Of a stretch of 64,000 nucleotides of DNA, positions 34,046-42,326 are shown piece after piece (position 1 is the stretch's first letter; every line of letters starts with the position of its first letter). This DNA comes from Nitrososphaerota archaeon (GTDB lineage: Archaea; Thermoproteota; Nitrososphaeria; Nitrososphaerales; Gagatemarchaeaceae). The notes beneath the pieces are model-generated. The model made no database searches, was not told where the DNA came from, and saw only the letters and a list, made by a program, of their open reading frames with translations. The translations under genes and the position numbers were made by a program. The stretch covers positions 1 through 64,000 of the forward strand of contig JAFLZV010000004.1 in NCBI GenBank assembly GCA_029785375.1. The letters are read 5' to 3'.

Positions 34046-35596
34046 TCACAGCTGGATGTTCCCGTGCTTCTTGGCTGGTCTGAACTCGGACTTCGACTTC
34101 AGGGACCCGAAGGCTGCGACGAGCTTGGGCCTGGTCGAGGTCGGCGAGATCACTTCGTCGATTATTCCCCTCCCCGCCGCGACGTAGGGGTTGGCGAACT
34201 TCTTCCTGTATTCGGCTGCGAGCCGCTTCCTGGTGGCGTCCGGATCGGCAGAGGCCTCTATCTCCTTCCTGTAGATTATGCTGATCGCTCCCTCCGGGCC
34301 CATGACCGCGATTTCCGCCCCGGGCCACGCGTAGCAGATGTCTGCCTTGCTGTATTTCGACCCCATGGCGCAGTAGGCGCCTCCGTAGGCCCTCTTCACT
34401 ACCACTGTGACTTTCGGGACGGTCGCTTCCGAATAGGCGTACAGGAGCTTGGCGCCGTGGCGGATGAGGCCCCGGTGCTCCTGGTCGGTACCCGGTATGT
34501 ACCCGGGGACGTCCACCAGGGTGAGGATGGGGATGTTGAACGCGTCACAGAAGCGGACGAACCTCGCGGCCTTGTCAGAGCTGTCGACGTCGAGCGCCCC
34601 TGAGAGACATGCGGGCTGGTTGGCGACTATGCCGACGGTGCTGCCTGCGAGCCGTGCGAACCCCACGATGACGCTCTGCGCCCAGGCGGCGTGCACCTCG
34701 AGGAGGTCCTGATCGTCTACAAGCCTCAGGATGATGGTCCTCATGTCGTAGGTCTTGTACGGTTCGCTGGGAGCGAGCGCGTTCATCTCCGGGTCTTCCT
34801 TGGCCGCCTCGTTCGGGGTCGTGACGGCGGGCGGGAGCTCTGAGCTGTTCTGTGGGAGGAAGGACAGGAGCCGCTTGATGGACGAGAAGCATTCCTTCTC
34901 GCTCTCAGAAACGAAGTGGGCTACTCCGCTCTGTGCAGAGTGGACGGCGGCTCCGCCCAGCTCTTCGGATGTGACAGTCTCCCCCAGCGCGGCCTTCACC
35001 ACCTCGGGGCCGGTCACGAACATCTGTCCGATCCCCTTTACCATGAACACGAAGTCGGTCAGGGCGGGCGAGTAGGCAGCGGCGCCTGCGCTCGGCCCGA
35101 GGACTGCACTGATCTGTGGAATCACTCCGGACGCCAGGGTGTTCCGGAAGAACATCTCGCTCACCCCTGCGAGGCTTAAGACCCCCTCCTGTATCCTGGC
35201 ACCACCGGAGTCGTTGAGCCCGATGATCGGCGCGCCGTTCTTGAGCGCGAGGTCCATCACCTTCGTGATCTTTTTCATGAGCGCCTCACCGAGGGAGCCG
35301 CCGAAGACCGTGAAGTCGTGAGAGTAGACGTAGGCGAGCCTGCCGTCAATCCTCCCGTACCCAGTGACCACGCCGTCCCCGAGCGGCTTCGAGCGGTCCA
35401 TCCCCAAGTCTGTCGACCTGTGGGTCACGAATTTGTCCAGCTCGTTGAACGTCCCCGGGTCGAAGAGGAGGTCTATCCGTTCGCGGGCCGTAAGCTTCCC
35501 CTTCCTGTGTTGTTCGTCGATCCGGTCCTTCCCTCCGCCCAGCTCCGCGACCCTGTTCATCTCTCCGAGCTCCCTCTCGGCGTCGCCTGCACTCAA
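34046..35596 (-). CDS. pccB: carboxyltransferase subunit of acetyl-/propionyl-CoA carboxylase
   Basis: A 516-residue protein of the propionyl-CoA carboxylase beta family with two crotonase-like halves. Characteristic blocks are GKLTARERIDLLFDPGTFNE, the oxyanion-hole segments LNDSGGARIQEGVLSLAG and VVKRAYGGAYCAMGSKY, and TLVDVPGYIPGTDQEHRGLI. TTG 35596 is chosen because a TATA-like ctttttatc (minus strand, about 35621-35629) lies some 28 nt upstream and because the frame then starts like homologues; upstream codons have no family match. It moves the carboxyl group from biotin to acyl-CoA. Confidence 0.95.
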   Translation of the reverse strand: MSAGDAERELGEMNRVAELGGGKDRIDEQHRKGKLTARERIDLLFDPGTFNELDKFVTHRSTDLGMDRSKPLGDGVVTGYGRIDGRLAYVYSHDFTVFGGSLGEALMKKITKVMDLALKNGAPIIGLNDSGGARIQEGVLSLAGVSEMFFRNTLASGVIPQISAVLGPSAGAAAYSPALTDFVFMVKGIGQMFVTGPEVVKAALGETVTSEELGGAAVHSAQSGVAHFVSESEKECFSSIKRLLSFLPQNSSELPPAVTTPNEAAKEDPEMNALAPSEPYKTYDMRTIILRLVDDQDLLEVHAAWAQSVIVGFARLAGSTVGIVANQPACLSGALDVDSSDKAARFVRFCDAFNIPILTLVDVPGYIPGTDQEHRGLIRHGAKLLYAYSEATVPKVTVVVKRAYGGAYCAMGSKYSKADICYAWPGAEIAVMGPEGAISIIYRKEIEASADPDATRKRLAAEYRKKFANPYVAAGRGIIDEVISPTSTRPKLVAAFGSLKSKSEFRPAKKHGNIQL

Positions 35597-35681
35597 TTGG
35601 GGGTCGGGCCCAGTCTGTCGATAAAAAGGATGGGCAGCCGGGGCCGTGCCGTCGGTCGCCAGTAGTCGATTGACGAAGGGG

Positions 35682-36422
35682 CTAGCCCTGCTCCTTGAGC
35701 CACTCGAGATCCTCGGCGCGTACGACCCTGGCTCTCCCGGCAAGCGAGACCGACAGGCTTCCGTCGTCTTCGAGCGCCGCTGCCGTGCATGAAAACGGGT
35801 TTTCTTCGGTTTTCAGCTTGACCAGGACCTGCTTCCCGAGGGTGGCCACCCTCCTCGTCCATTCCTCCCGCACGTCCTCCCCGGCGGCCCATCTGGCGTA
35901 GAGCACGGAGAAAGAGCCGAGGATGGAGCGCATGACTTCGGGGATTGCGACAGGCCTGCCCAGTTCTTCCTCGACCGTGGTCGCCTCTCCTCCCAGAGAC
36001 TGCAGGCCTGCCGAGCGCCTGTTGCAGTCTACCCCTATCCCGACTATGATTGAGGACACCACGCCCCCCGACGCTTGCGCCTCGGCGATCACCCCTGCAA
36101 GTTTCTTCCCACCGAGCATGACGTCGTTGGGCCATCGAATCGTTGGAGCAAGGCCGGTGCTCTTCTCGATGCCTTCGGCAACCGCCGTGGTGGAGACGAT
36201 GGTAGCCAGCTCGGGGAGGGCAATCTGGTCCGGCCTGAGCACGAACGACAGGTAGAGCCCGCCTTCCGGGGACAGCCACCTCCTCCCCAGCCTCCCCGTG
36301 CCTGAGACCTGAGATTTGGCGACCACCGTCGTGCCTTCTGGTGCGCCCTCCGCTGCGAGGCCCCTCGCCACTTCCTGGGTGGACCTGACTTCGTCTAGCT
36401 CTATGAAGGACCACCTGATCAA
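35682..36422 (-). CDS. birA: biotin-protein ligase
   Basis: A 246-residue ligase. Biotin/ATP-binding motifs are VAKSQVSGTGRLGRRWLSPE (GRGRxGRxW type) and IRWPNDVMLGGKKLAGVIAE (KWPND type). A C-terminal SH3-like domain follows (LGKQVLVKLKTEENPFSCTA). There is no N-terminal HTH, so it is a catalytic ligase rather than a repressor. TTG 36422 is about 29 nt after a TATA-like gcatatcgg on the minus strand. It heads the carboxylase operon, whose BCCP is its obvious substrate; 85 nt and a second promoter separate it from pccB. Confidence 0.93.
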   Translation of the reverse strand: MIRWSFIELDEVRSTQEVARGLAAEGAPEGTTVVAKSQVSGTGRLGRRWLSPEGGLYLSFVLRPDQIALPELATIVSTTAVAEGIEKSTGLAPTIRWPNDVMLGGKKLAGVIAEAQASGGVVSSIIVGIGVDCNRRSAGLQSLGGEATTVEEELGRPVAIPEVMRSILGSFSVLYARWAAGEDVREEWTRRVATLGKQVLVKLKTEENPFSCTAAALEDDGSLSVSLAGRARVVRAEDLEWLKEQG

Positions 36423-36518
36423 CGGCGCGTCGCGGTCGGGGTCGGCCGATATGCTTTGCGTCCGCTCGTGGGGAACCAGTTAAGACATAAAGACGGTCGG
36501 CGACCCGCCGCAACGAGC

Positions 36519-36626
36519 GGCCCTGGTGGTGCAGCTTGGTTAGCATAGGAGGCTGTGGAGCCGGCCCCGTGACACGAGGCCTGCGCCGTCACCTCTCGAT
36601 CGTGGGTTCAAATCCCACCCAGGGCC
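36519..36626 (+). tRNA. tRNA-His (GTG) with a 32-nt intron at the 37/38 site
   Basis: The acceptor stem GCCCTGG (36520-36526) pairs with CCAGGGC (36619-36625). G-1 at 36519 faces C73 at 36626, the histidine identity pair. D-arm GTGC/GCAT, anticodon stem GGAGG (36548-36552) with CCTCT (36592-36596), and T-arm GTGGG-TTCAAAT-CCCAC fold normally. The anticodon GTG is at 36555-36557. Thirty-two extra bases (about 36559-36590) follow position 37, the canonical archaeal intron site, and can fold back on themselves (GGCC...GGCC). A TATA-like element lies upstream near 36478-36490. Confidence 0.9.
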
Positions 36627-36713
36627 TCTTTGACACTCTCTCTGCTCAGTCCGACCGCCTCACGTTTCACATGCCTCCAGCGGTCGATTTTGCAATGAGA
36701 ACATGATTGTCGC

Positions 36714-36733
36714 GCTTGGCAACCGTGCCAAGC
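36714..36733 (+). other. isolated strong hairpin downstream of tRNA-His
   Basis: A perfect 8-bp stem GCTTGGCA/TGCCAAGC with tetraloop ACCG lies in the 190-nt gap between tRNA-His and the duplicated membrane gene. No T-run follows. It could be part of a small RNA or an operator; nothing else supports it. Confidence 0.3.
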
Positions 36734-36816
36734 CGACGTCAGCCACGTGCCGCCACGAGGCGGAGTTACCGCTAGAGTAGCGCCTCGCCCGTCCCTTCCT
36801 CGTCGCTTTACGTAGT

Positions 36817-37155
36817 TTAGATGAGACCCAAGATGCCGACGATGATTGCTATGATTCCTATGATCGTTTGGAATCGTCCGAGCCATTTCGCCAGCTTCTC
36901 AAGGCTTGCCCCGATTGCAGGGATGCTTGGGAGTATCCCCATGACTAGGATTAGCCCGGCGATTATGGCCACCGTCCCCTGGAGTAGCGAGAAGTAGACG
37001 ACTGCAACGATAATCGCGATGATTCCTATGATCGTCTGGAACCTTCCGAGCCATTTTGCTAGTCTCGCTATGTCCTTTCCCACGGCCGGTATGCTTGTCA
37101 TTATGCCTGCGGCCAGCACCAGGCCTGCGATGATATTCATTACCTCTACGATCAT
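36817..37155 (-). CDS. small membrane protein made of two tandem repeats
   Basis: A 112-residue hydrophobic protein. Residues about 8-52 and 64-108 are near copies of one unit: a helix (IIAGLVLAAGI / IIAGLILVMGI), a SIPA(V/I)G turn, and the identical core LAKWLGRFQTIIGIIAIIV. Each unit has two membrane helices joined by an amphipathic Lys/Trp/Arg segment, giving four helices. A TATA-like ctttaagac on the minus strand lies about 33 nt upstream of ATG 37155. I recognise no family. The internal repeat is also visible in the DNA. Confidence 0.75.
   Translation of the reverse strand: MIVEVMNIIAGLVLAAGIMTSIPAVGKDIARLAKWLGRFQTIIGIIAIIVAVVYFSLLQGTVAIIAGLILVMGILPSIPAIGASLEKLAKWLGRFQTIIGIIAIIVGILGLI
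36848..37062. repeat. internal direct repeat, two 47-nt copies 168 nt apart
   Basis: 36848-36894 and 37016-37062 align without gaps with six mismatches in 47 positions. The 168-nt spacing is exactly 56 codons, so the repeat encodes the duplicated protein unit. Most differences are silent, indicating a duplication kept under selection or recent gene conversion. Confidence 0.8.
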
Positions 37156-37422
37156 TTTGTTTGCAGTATCAAGGTAGGCAGTCGCGTCTTAAAGCTCTGC
37201 CGTCCCCAAAGGCAAGCGCCTCGACGAGCTCTCCATACGCACCGGGGAAGACATGCGGGTGAAGATGCCGTATCAAAGCGTGATTACAGGCCGCGGGCTG
37301 ACTAGGTCGCTCAACTCTGGCCCTCTCATTTCAATGTGCTCTCTTTCGCTCGTGCCTGTACGCCCATGTGCCTGCGTGTCTTTGTGCGTGCGACAGGCTC
37401 TCCGATTATGCCTGGAGCCTGG

Positions 37423-37620
37423 TCAGGTCAGGAACGCGGTTATGGCGAGTATCAAGAAGATGACCAGCTGCCCCAACAGTGCCCAGCGGAGGATTCGTAT
37501 CCCCTCGTCGGCCAGCTCTCCCTTCGCGTGGCTCTTGGCCGCTATCCTGTAGAGGTACCCGAAGACCAGGAGGAGGGCCCCGGCGAAGGCGACAATGGCG
37601 AGGAGGGCGCTTGCATTCAT
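37423..37620 (-). CDS. small two-helix membrane protein
   Basis: A 65-residue protein with two membrane helices (LLAIVAFAGALLLVFGYLY and LLGQLVIFLILAITAFL) joined by a charged loop (KSHAKGELADEG). Its ATG directly follows the TAG of the upstream gene, so they are co-transcribed. It may be a small subunit of the same membrane complex. No family recognised. Confidence 0.6.
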   Translation of the reverse strand: MNASALLAIVAFAGALLLVFGYLYRIAAKSHAKGELADEGIRILRWALLGQLVIFLILAITAFLT

Positions 37621-38217
37621 CTAATACACCGCGAGGTGAGCCATCACCAATATTATCAGAATCTGGAAGACCGCCTGGCTGGCGGCGAGCCGGACGTTCC
37701 TCATGGTCAGCTTCGATATCAAGGCAGGGTCGGGCTTCGCCTTCGCCAGTTCGAGGAATATCCTCACCCCGTTGGGGAGGAAAATCCCGAAGCCCTGGGC
37801 AACGAGGATGATCACTATGGCCCCGGCGGCGAGTATCCAGGGGTCGTTCAGGTTGAACTCCCCGAGTTTCTGAGCGAGATAGATGCCCGCGGTTATGGCG
37901 ACCGCAGACAGGGACGGGAGGATGAAGAAGGTCGTGGGGGTGAGCCTCTTGGCGACCTCGACCCTGGCGGGGACTTCCAGGGACCTCAGGATGCGCGACA
38001 AGATTAGGCCGGTGTAGAGGTCGAACCCGGTCCAGGCGCCCCCTGTGAGCACATGCACGTAGTCAAGCATGTAGAGGCTCTTCAGGGCGAGGGCGGCCAC
38101 TAGGGCGACCGGAGGGATGACGCCGATGGCGAAGCTCCATTTCAGGAGGCTCTTCGTGTAAGGAGGGAGACCGGGGGAGGCGGTCTGGACGGATGGGGCG
38201 TCCTGGGCCACAGCCAA
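37621..38217 (-). CDS. five-helix membrane protein, hypothetical
   Basis: A 198-residue membrane protein with helices at about 27-46, 50-75, 95-115, 127-150 and 172-195. The segment YVHVLTGGAWTGFDLYTGLI (His followed by a GGAWTG turn) recalls CopD/DUF2269-type membrane proteins that have His-containing helices, but the match is by eye only. The N-terminal 20 residues are polar. It is followed without gap by a two-helix membrane protein. A function in haem or metal handling is speculative. Confidence 0.65.
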   Translation of the reverse strand: MAVAQDAPSVQTASPGLPPYTKSLLKWSFAIGVIPPVALVAALALKSLYMLDYVHVLTGGAWTGFDLYTGLILSRILRSLEVPARVEVAKRLTPTTFFILPSLSAVAITAGIYLAQKLGEFNLNDPWILAAGAIVIILVAQGFGIFLPNGVRIFLELAKAKPDPALISKLTMRNVRLAASQAVFQILIILVMAHLAVY

Positions 38218-38490
38218 GGGAAGGAAAGGCGGTCGTAAAAACGATGTTACACAGGCGACAGGAGTTCCCCGGAGTACTCACAGGCGGGGAGCGCAGCTTC
38301 CTATGAGTACCAGAAGGTGCGGCGATTCCCTTCTTGTTCTCCTGAAGGCTATGACGACGGATTCGACGTCGCCGTGCTTCCTTCACCCAGTGTTTGCGCA
38401 CCTTGGGCTCGGGCGCGAAACCCCCACGTAATGACGAGCCAGCCGTGGAAAGGCTCTGCGCGTCCTATGAGCCCACAGAATTTGAACGGG

Positions 38491-38934
38491 TTACGTCCCC
38501 TTGTAGCAGAAGTATGGGTACCCGCCGTTCACCATGCCTACGGCCATGTCGACGACCTTCTCAGAGACCTCCTTCCACCTGGTGTCCCAGTCGATGCCGT
38601 CCACCACGAACTCCTTTTCGTCGTCGCTGGGCTTCGATCTGACCTGCTTCCAGACGGCTCTCCCGTAGAAGGGCTTGACGATGCGGACGTGCCACTTGTT
38701 GCATGACGTCTTCCTCCCCTCTGACTTGAAGTAGCGGCACGACTTACAGAAGTTCGACAGCCAGATGATTTCCTTCGTCGGCTTCACCAGCTTCCCGATC
38801 TCTTCGAGGAGGCGCTCCGACTCCTTGCGGATCATGTCGGCCAGCTCCTTCTGTCCCTGCTCCGTGTTGGTGTAGTAGTCGGGGTCCCTTGAGAGGGCCA
38901 GCCACCAACTGACGTACTCCTCCGCTTCGCTCAA
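38491..38934 (-). CDS. hypothetical protein with a cysteine cluster
   Basis: A 147-residue soluble protein. Cysteines at about residues 63, 66 and 78 (NFCKSCRYFKSEGRKTSCNK) and one near the end (YFCYKG) could bind zinc or an iron-sulfur cluster. The N-terminal half is helical (ELADMIRKESERLLEEIGKL) and the C-terminal half rich in Trp and Asp. ATG 38934 lies about 28 nt from a TATA-like ttttattag on the minus strand. I recognise no family name. The 270 nt beyond its 3' end (38218-38490) show no gene. Confidence 0.65.
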   Translation of the reverse strand: MSEAEEYVSWWLALSRDPDYYTNTEQGQKELADMIRKESERLLEEIGKLVKPTKEIIWLSNFCKSCRYFKSEGRKTSCNKWHVRIVKPFYGRAVWKQVRSKPSDDEKEFVVDGIDWDTRWKEVSEKVVDMAVGMVNGGYPYFCYKGT

Positions 38935-39089
38935 CAGGACGGACGAAGCGCGGCCTGCTAATAAAACCGAGCCGATTTACAGGCCGGGAACGGATAAATA
39001 GAAAGAAGAGATGCAAAAACCGGTCTGGCACGCGGCGCGCTACGACGGGCGATCTGGACTGGCCCGACTCCAAGGGCCGGGATGATGAC

Positions 39090-39677
39090 CTAATGCTGCG
39101 TGCTGGCCAATTCCCTGACCACGGCCTCTGCGCTCAGCAGGCGGACACCGGCTCTCCCGATTTCAATCAGTGCCCTCTCGCCGTCCCCAGGTTTTGCGTT
39201 CACGGCCCTGACGCAGTCTACGACGACCTCGACCTTGAAGCCTGCGCGGACCGCGTCGAGGGAGCTCTGCCTGACGCAGTAGTCCGTCGTCAGGCCGCCT
39301 ATGACGACCTCGTCAACGCCGGCCCTTTTCAGGCGCGACTCGAGGTCTGTCTCCTGGAAACCAGAGTACGCCTCCTTCGCCGGGTCGTCTCCCTTGCTTA
39401 TGATTGGGGCTCCTGCGGGCACCTTCAGCTCCGGGTGGAACTCGGCACCCTTCGTATCCTGGACGCAGTGCGGGGGCCAGATCCCTCCCTGGCTCCTGAA
39501 CGACGCGTGGTTGCGCGGATGCCAGTCCCTGGTGAAGAAGATAGGGAGGCCGCGCTTCTGGAACTCCAGGATCAGCCTGTTCAGCCCGGGGACCACCTCG
39601 TCGCCTGACTGGACAGCCAAGGACCCACCGGGGCAGAAGTCGACTTGTACATCGACCGCCAGGAGCGCCGGTCGCAC
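39090..39677 (-). CDS. pncA: nicotinamidase
   Basis: A 195-residue cysteine hydrolase of the isochorismatase fold. Catalytic Asp is in LLAVDVQVDFCPGGSL, Lys in IISKGDD, and the nucleophile Cys in GGLTTDYCVRQSS. Metal ligands fit TRDWHPRNHASF, and PPHCVQDTKGAEFHP is the classic PncA block. It deamidates nicotinamide to nicotinate. The GTG start is 7 nt after the stop of the nicotinate phosphoribosyltransferase gene, so the two form an NAD-salvage operon. Confidence 0.93.
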   Translation of the reverse strand: MRPALLAVDVQVDFCPGGSLAVQSGDEVVPGLNRLILEFQKRGLPIFFTRDWHPRNHASFRSQGGIWPPHCVQDTKGAEFHPELKVPAGAPIISKGDDPAKEAYSGFQETDLESRLKRAGVDEVVIGGLTTDYCVRQSSLDAVRAGFKVEVVVDCVRAVNAKPGDGERALIEIGRAGVRLLSAEAVVRELASTQH

Positions 39678-39683
39678 CGAGCG

Positions 39684-40904
39684 TCACCTCCACTTGAGCG
39701 CCGGGGTCGACCTGCCAAGCTCTGCCAGGTCTTTCAAGACCCTGGTTCTCACTTCGTCGACCGATCTGAAGGTCCCCACCATCTTCCCCTTGGAGAGCAG
39801 CGGTTTGAGCATTGGGACCGCACGCCCGGGCTTGGCCGCTTTCTCGAGGACGACCTGGTCCCTGAACCCCTGAGACCTGAACACCGCTTTCCTACCGCCG
39901 AGTCCTCCGCGCTTTGCCCTGAACTCCATCCTATCGCCGTTCGCGACCTCGACGATCTTTGCGCTCAGGTCTACGACAGGCGGATATGCGACGGCAGTCC
40001 CCACGCCGTAGCCGTCGACCAGGGGGTTCAGCCTCGCCATAGTCTCCTCGTCCAGCCTCCCTGACGCGATGATCTTCACCTTCTTGCCACCGCGGATGTC
40101 GAGCTCCCATCTCACCTCCTCGACTATCTTAGCGAAGTCTCCGCGCCTGGAGGCGGGCGTGTCGAGCCTGACCCCCCAGAGCTTCGGTCCCAGGACCTCC
40201 AATGCCTTGATGGATTCGGTCTTCTCGTCCCAGAAGGTGTCTACCAGGGCGACGCGGGGGATCCCCACTGGGACTGCCTCGTCGAAAAGACGCCAAGCCC
40301 TCTCCTGGCTCCCCAATATCTGGACGAGGGAGTGAGGCATGGTCCCCGACGGCTCGATCCCAAGGAGCTTGGCCCCCAGCACGTTGGAGACGCCGTCGAA
40401 CCCCGCTATGTAGCACGCCCGTTCGACCAACGGAGCAAGCGCAGGGTGTATCCGCCTCGTCCCGAAGCTGAGAAGGAGCCTTGGGCCAGCCGCCACTCTG
40501 AGCTTTGCGGCACGGGTCGAAACGCTGGTGGAAGAGGACAGCAGCCCCAGCAGGGGGTTCTCGTATTCGAGGAAGTCCGAGTATCTACCTTCTATCGTCA
40601 TCAGTGGCTCGTACATCGCCGTGCTCTTGTCAGCGAGGAAGACAGACCCCTCGTCGAAGGCCCAGACGTCCACGGGGAGCCCTTCTAGGAGCTTGGCCGC
40701 CTCGTAGACCCCGGTCAGGATTCCCCAGTTGTCGGCGTAGGGGACGTCCCGGGCGAACACCTCCATGACAACCCTAGACTCGATGTTGTTCTTCCTGAGA
40801 ACCTTCTTCGTGTGGAGGAAGTAGGCGTCCGTGGCAGCGGCGGTCCTGATCTCCTTCTCTGTGGCAAGCCAGAAGAGCCTGTCGTCCAGGTCTCCGTGGG
40901 GCAT
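39684..40904 (-). CDS. pncB: nicotinate phosphoribosyltransferase
   Basis: A 406-residue NAPRTase of the archaeal/short type. Visible are DAYFLHTKKVLRKN near the N-terminus, LSFGTRRIHPALAPLVERAC (the conserved GTRR-type segment), GTMPHSLVQIL containing the usual active-site His, and the phosphate-binding stretches ALVDTFWDEKTES and KIIASGRLDEETMARL. It joins nicotinate to PRPP to give nicotinate mononucleotide. Together with pncA it recycles nicotinamide to NAD. Confidence 0.93.
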   Translation of the reverse strand: MPHGDLDDRLFWLATEKEIRTAAATDAYFLHTKKVLRKNNIESRVVMEVFARDVPYADNWGILTGVYEAAKLLEGLPVDVWAFDEGSVFLADKSTAMYEPLMTIEGRYSDFLEYENPLLGLLSSSTSVSTRAAKLRVAAGPRLLLSFGTRRIHPALAPLVERACYIAGFDGVSNVLGAKLLGIEPSGTMPHSLVQILGSQERAWRLFDEAVPVGIPRVALVDTFWDEKTESIKALEVLGPKLWGVRLDTPASRRGDFAKIVEEVRWELDIRGGKKVKIIASGRLDEETMARLNPLVDGYGVGTAVAYPPVVDLSAKIVEVANGDRMEFRAKRGGLGGRKAVFRSQGFRDQVVLEKAAKPGRAVPMLKPLLSKGKMVGTFRSVDEVRTRVLKDLAELGRSTPALKWR

Positions 40905-40960
40905 GGCTGATTTGCGGCGCGGCCCCTGCGCAAAAGGGTTTCTCCGAAAGACGCCCCTTG

Positions 40961-42151
40961 TCAGCCCACTCTGATGATTTCGCGCTGGCTCTTGGAGAGT
41001 TCCCTGTACCCCCTCGCGGTGACCAAGACGTCTTGCTCCAAGTTGCAGGTCCCTGCCTTCCCCTCGACCGAGGGTTCGATGGTGAAGACCATGTCCCTCT
41101 CGACTTTTTTCTCACCTTGTTTCCCATACCTGTTAGGCCACCTCGGCCCGAGGAGGGGGCCTATCTCGTGCGTGCTCCTTCCGAGGGCGTGGCCGAGGGC
41201 GTGTTTGTACTCTGGGAAGCCGTCCTTCACTATCAGCCGCCTGGCTATGTCGTCCACCCTCCAGCCAGGGACGCCTGGTTTCAGGATGGAGAGGGCGGCG
41301 TCGTTGGCGCCGCGGGCCGAGGCAAAGGCCCTCTTCACCTCCTCTGGGATGGAGCCGCCTCCGACATAGTAGACTCTCTGTATGTCGCTGCAGTAACCTT
41401 CGTACCTGACCCCGAAGTCGAGCTTGACCATGTCTCCCTTCGTTATCTCGGCACCACGGAACCCGAGGTGTCCCGCCGGGACCGAGCCTACCTGGACGGA
41501 AGGACAGTGGTCAGGTGCCCAGGCGGGAGGGAGCCTCTTCTCGTCTAGCAGGAGGTGGGCGGCGTCGTGGACCTGCTTGTCGGTCCTCCCGGGGCGTATC
41601 TCACCCTCCAGTTCGTCGTAGACCTTCTCGCACTCTCTGACCGACTTCGTGAGGAGCTCGACCTCTTCCGGGATGAGCCTGGCCCGGAGAGCGATGGCAA
41701 GGTCCTCCGCGGGGACGAGCCTCTTAGCGTACCCCTTGAGCGCGACCTTCAGGTACCCCTCCATCCCGGAGCTGAGGCCGTCAGCCTCCCCGAGGTCGCG
41801 GCTGGAGTTGACCGCGATCTTTTTCGGACTCCGCTTGGTGACGAACTCGTTCAGCCCGGGGGCGGCCCCCTCTCGCCCATAGCCGATCACCTTCCGGTAC
41901 ACCCCTCGCCCCTCCACGAGCTCCGCCTCCAGGCTTCCCACTATGGCCGTCCTGGTCCCGTCTCGCTCTATGATGGCCGCAGAGCGCCAGGTCAGGTTGT
42001 TGAAGCGCAGGTCCTCGGCGAGCGGGTCTTCGTTCCCCTCTCGGGAGAAGGTGATCCACATGTCTATCCCTCGCTCGTCCATTGCTTCGCAGACGAGCTT
42101 CATCTTCCTCTCGAGGAACTCCTGCTTCAGCACCCCGCTGTCGCCGTCCAT
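40961..42151 (-). CDS. M24-family metallopeptidase (Xaa-Pro peptidase-like)
   Basis: A 396-residue protein with the creatinase/aminopeptidase P arrangement. The N-terminal domain (1-150) contains DERGIDMWITFSREGNEDP. The catalytic pita-bread domain has metal ligands Asp in MVKLDFGVRYEGYCSDIQRV (two Asp), His in ALGHALGRSTHEIGP, Glu in VFTIEPSV and Glu in CNLEQDVLV. Members cut the bond before proline or act on related small substrates. ATG 42151 is about 27 nt after a TATA-like ggataagt on the minus strand. Confidence 0.9.
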   Translation of the reverse strand: MDGDSGVLKQEFLERKMKLVCEAMDERGIDMWITFSREGNEDPLAEDLRFNNLTWRSAAIIERDGTRTAIVGSLEAELVEGRGVYRKVIGYGREGAAPGLNEFVTKRSPKKIAVNSSRDLGEADGLSSGMEGYLKVALKGYAKRLVPAEDLAIALRARLIPEEVELLTKSVRECEKVYDELEGEIRPGRTDKQVHDAAHLLLDEKRLPPAWAPDHCPSVQVGSVPAGHLGFRGAEITKGDMVKLDFGVRYEGYCSDIQRVYYVGGGSIPEEVKRAFASARGANDAALSILKPGVPGWRVDDIARRLIVKDGFPEYKHALGHALGRSTHEIGPLLGPRWPNRYGKQGEKKVERDMVFTIEPSVEGKAGTCNLEQDVLVTARGYRELSKSQREIIRVG

Positions 42152-42230
42152 GGCGTCCTGTGGGAAAAGGGGCGACTTATCCGTTCTCAGGTTGCTCTGT
42201 TAAATACGACGGGCATTCAGCTGGATTTGT

Positions 42231-42320
42231 GGGCCGGTAGTTCAGCGGTATGAATGCCCGCCTCGCACGCGGGAGAACCAAGGGGTCCCAAGGTCGGGGG
42301 TTCAATTCCCCCCCGGTCCA
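42231..42320 (+). tRNA. tRNA-Ala (CGC) with an apparent 17-nt intron in the variable loop
   Basis: Acceptor GGGCCGG (42231-42237) pairs with CCGGTCC (42313-42319), discriminator A73 at 42320, no encoded CCA. D-arm GTTC/GAAT, anticodon stem CCCGC (42257-42261)/GCGGG (42269-42273) and T-arm GGGGG-TTCAATT-CCCCC are regular. The anticodon is CGC (42264-42266). Between anticodon and T stems are 22 bases, where alanine tRNA should have about 5. Removing 42276-42292 restores AGGTC. A TATA-like gttaaatac at 42199-42207 precedes it by about 28 nt. Confidence 0.88.
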
Positions 42321-42326
42321 CTCCAA

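Noticed and set aside
42231-42320. Class II (Leu/Ser) tRNA with a long variable arm
   Set aside because: The anticodon CGC is alanine and the extra bases do not form a regular variable-arm stem; an intron explains it better.
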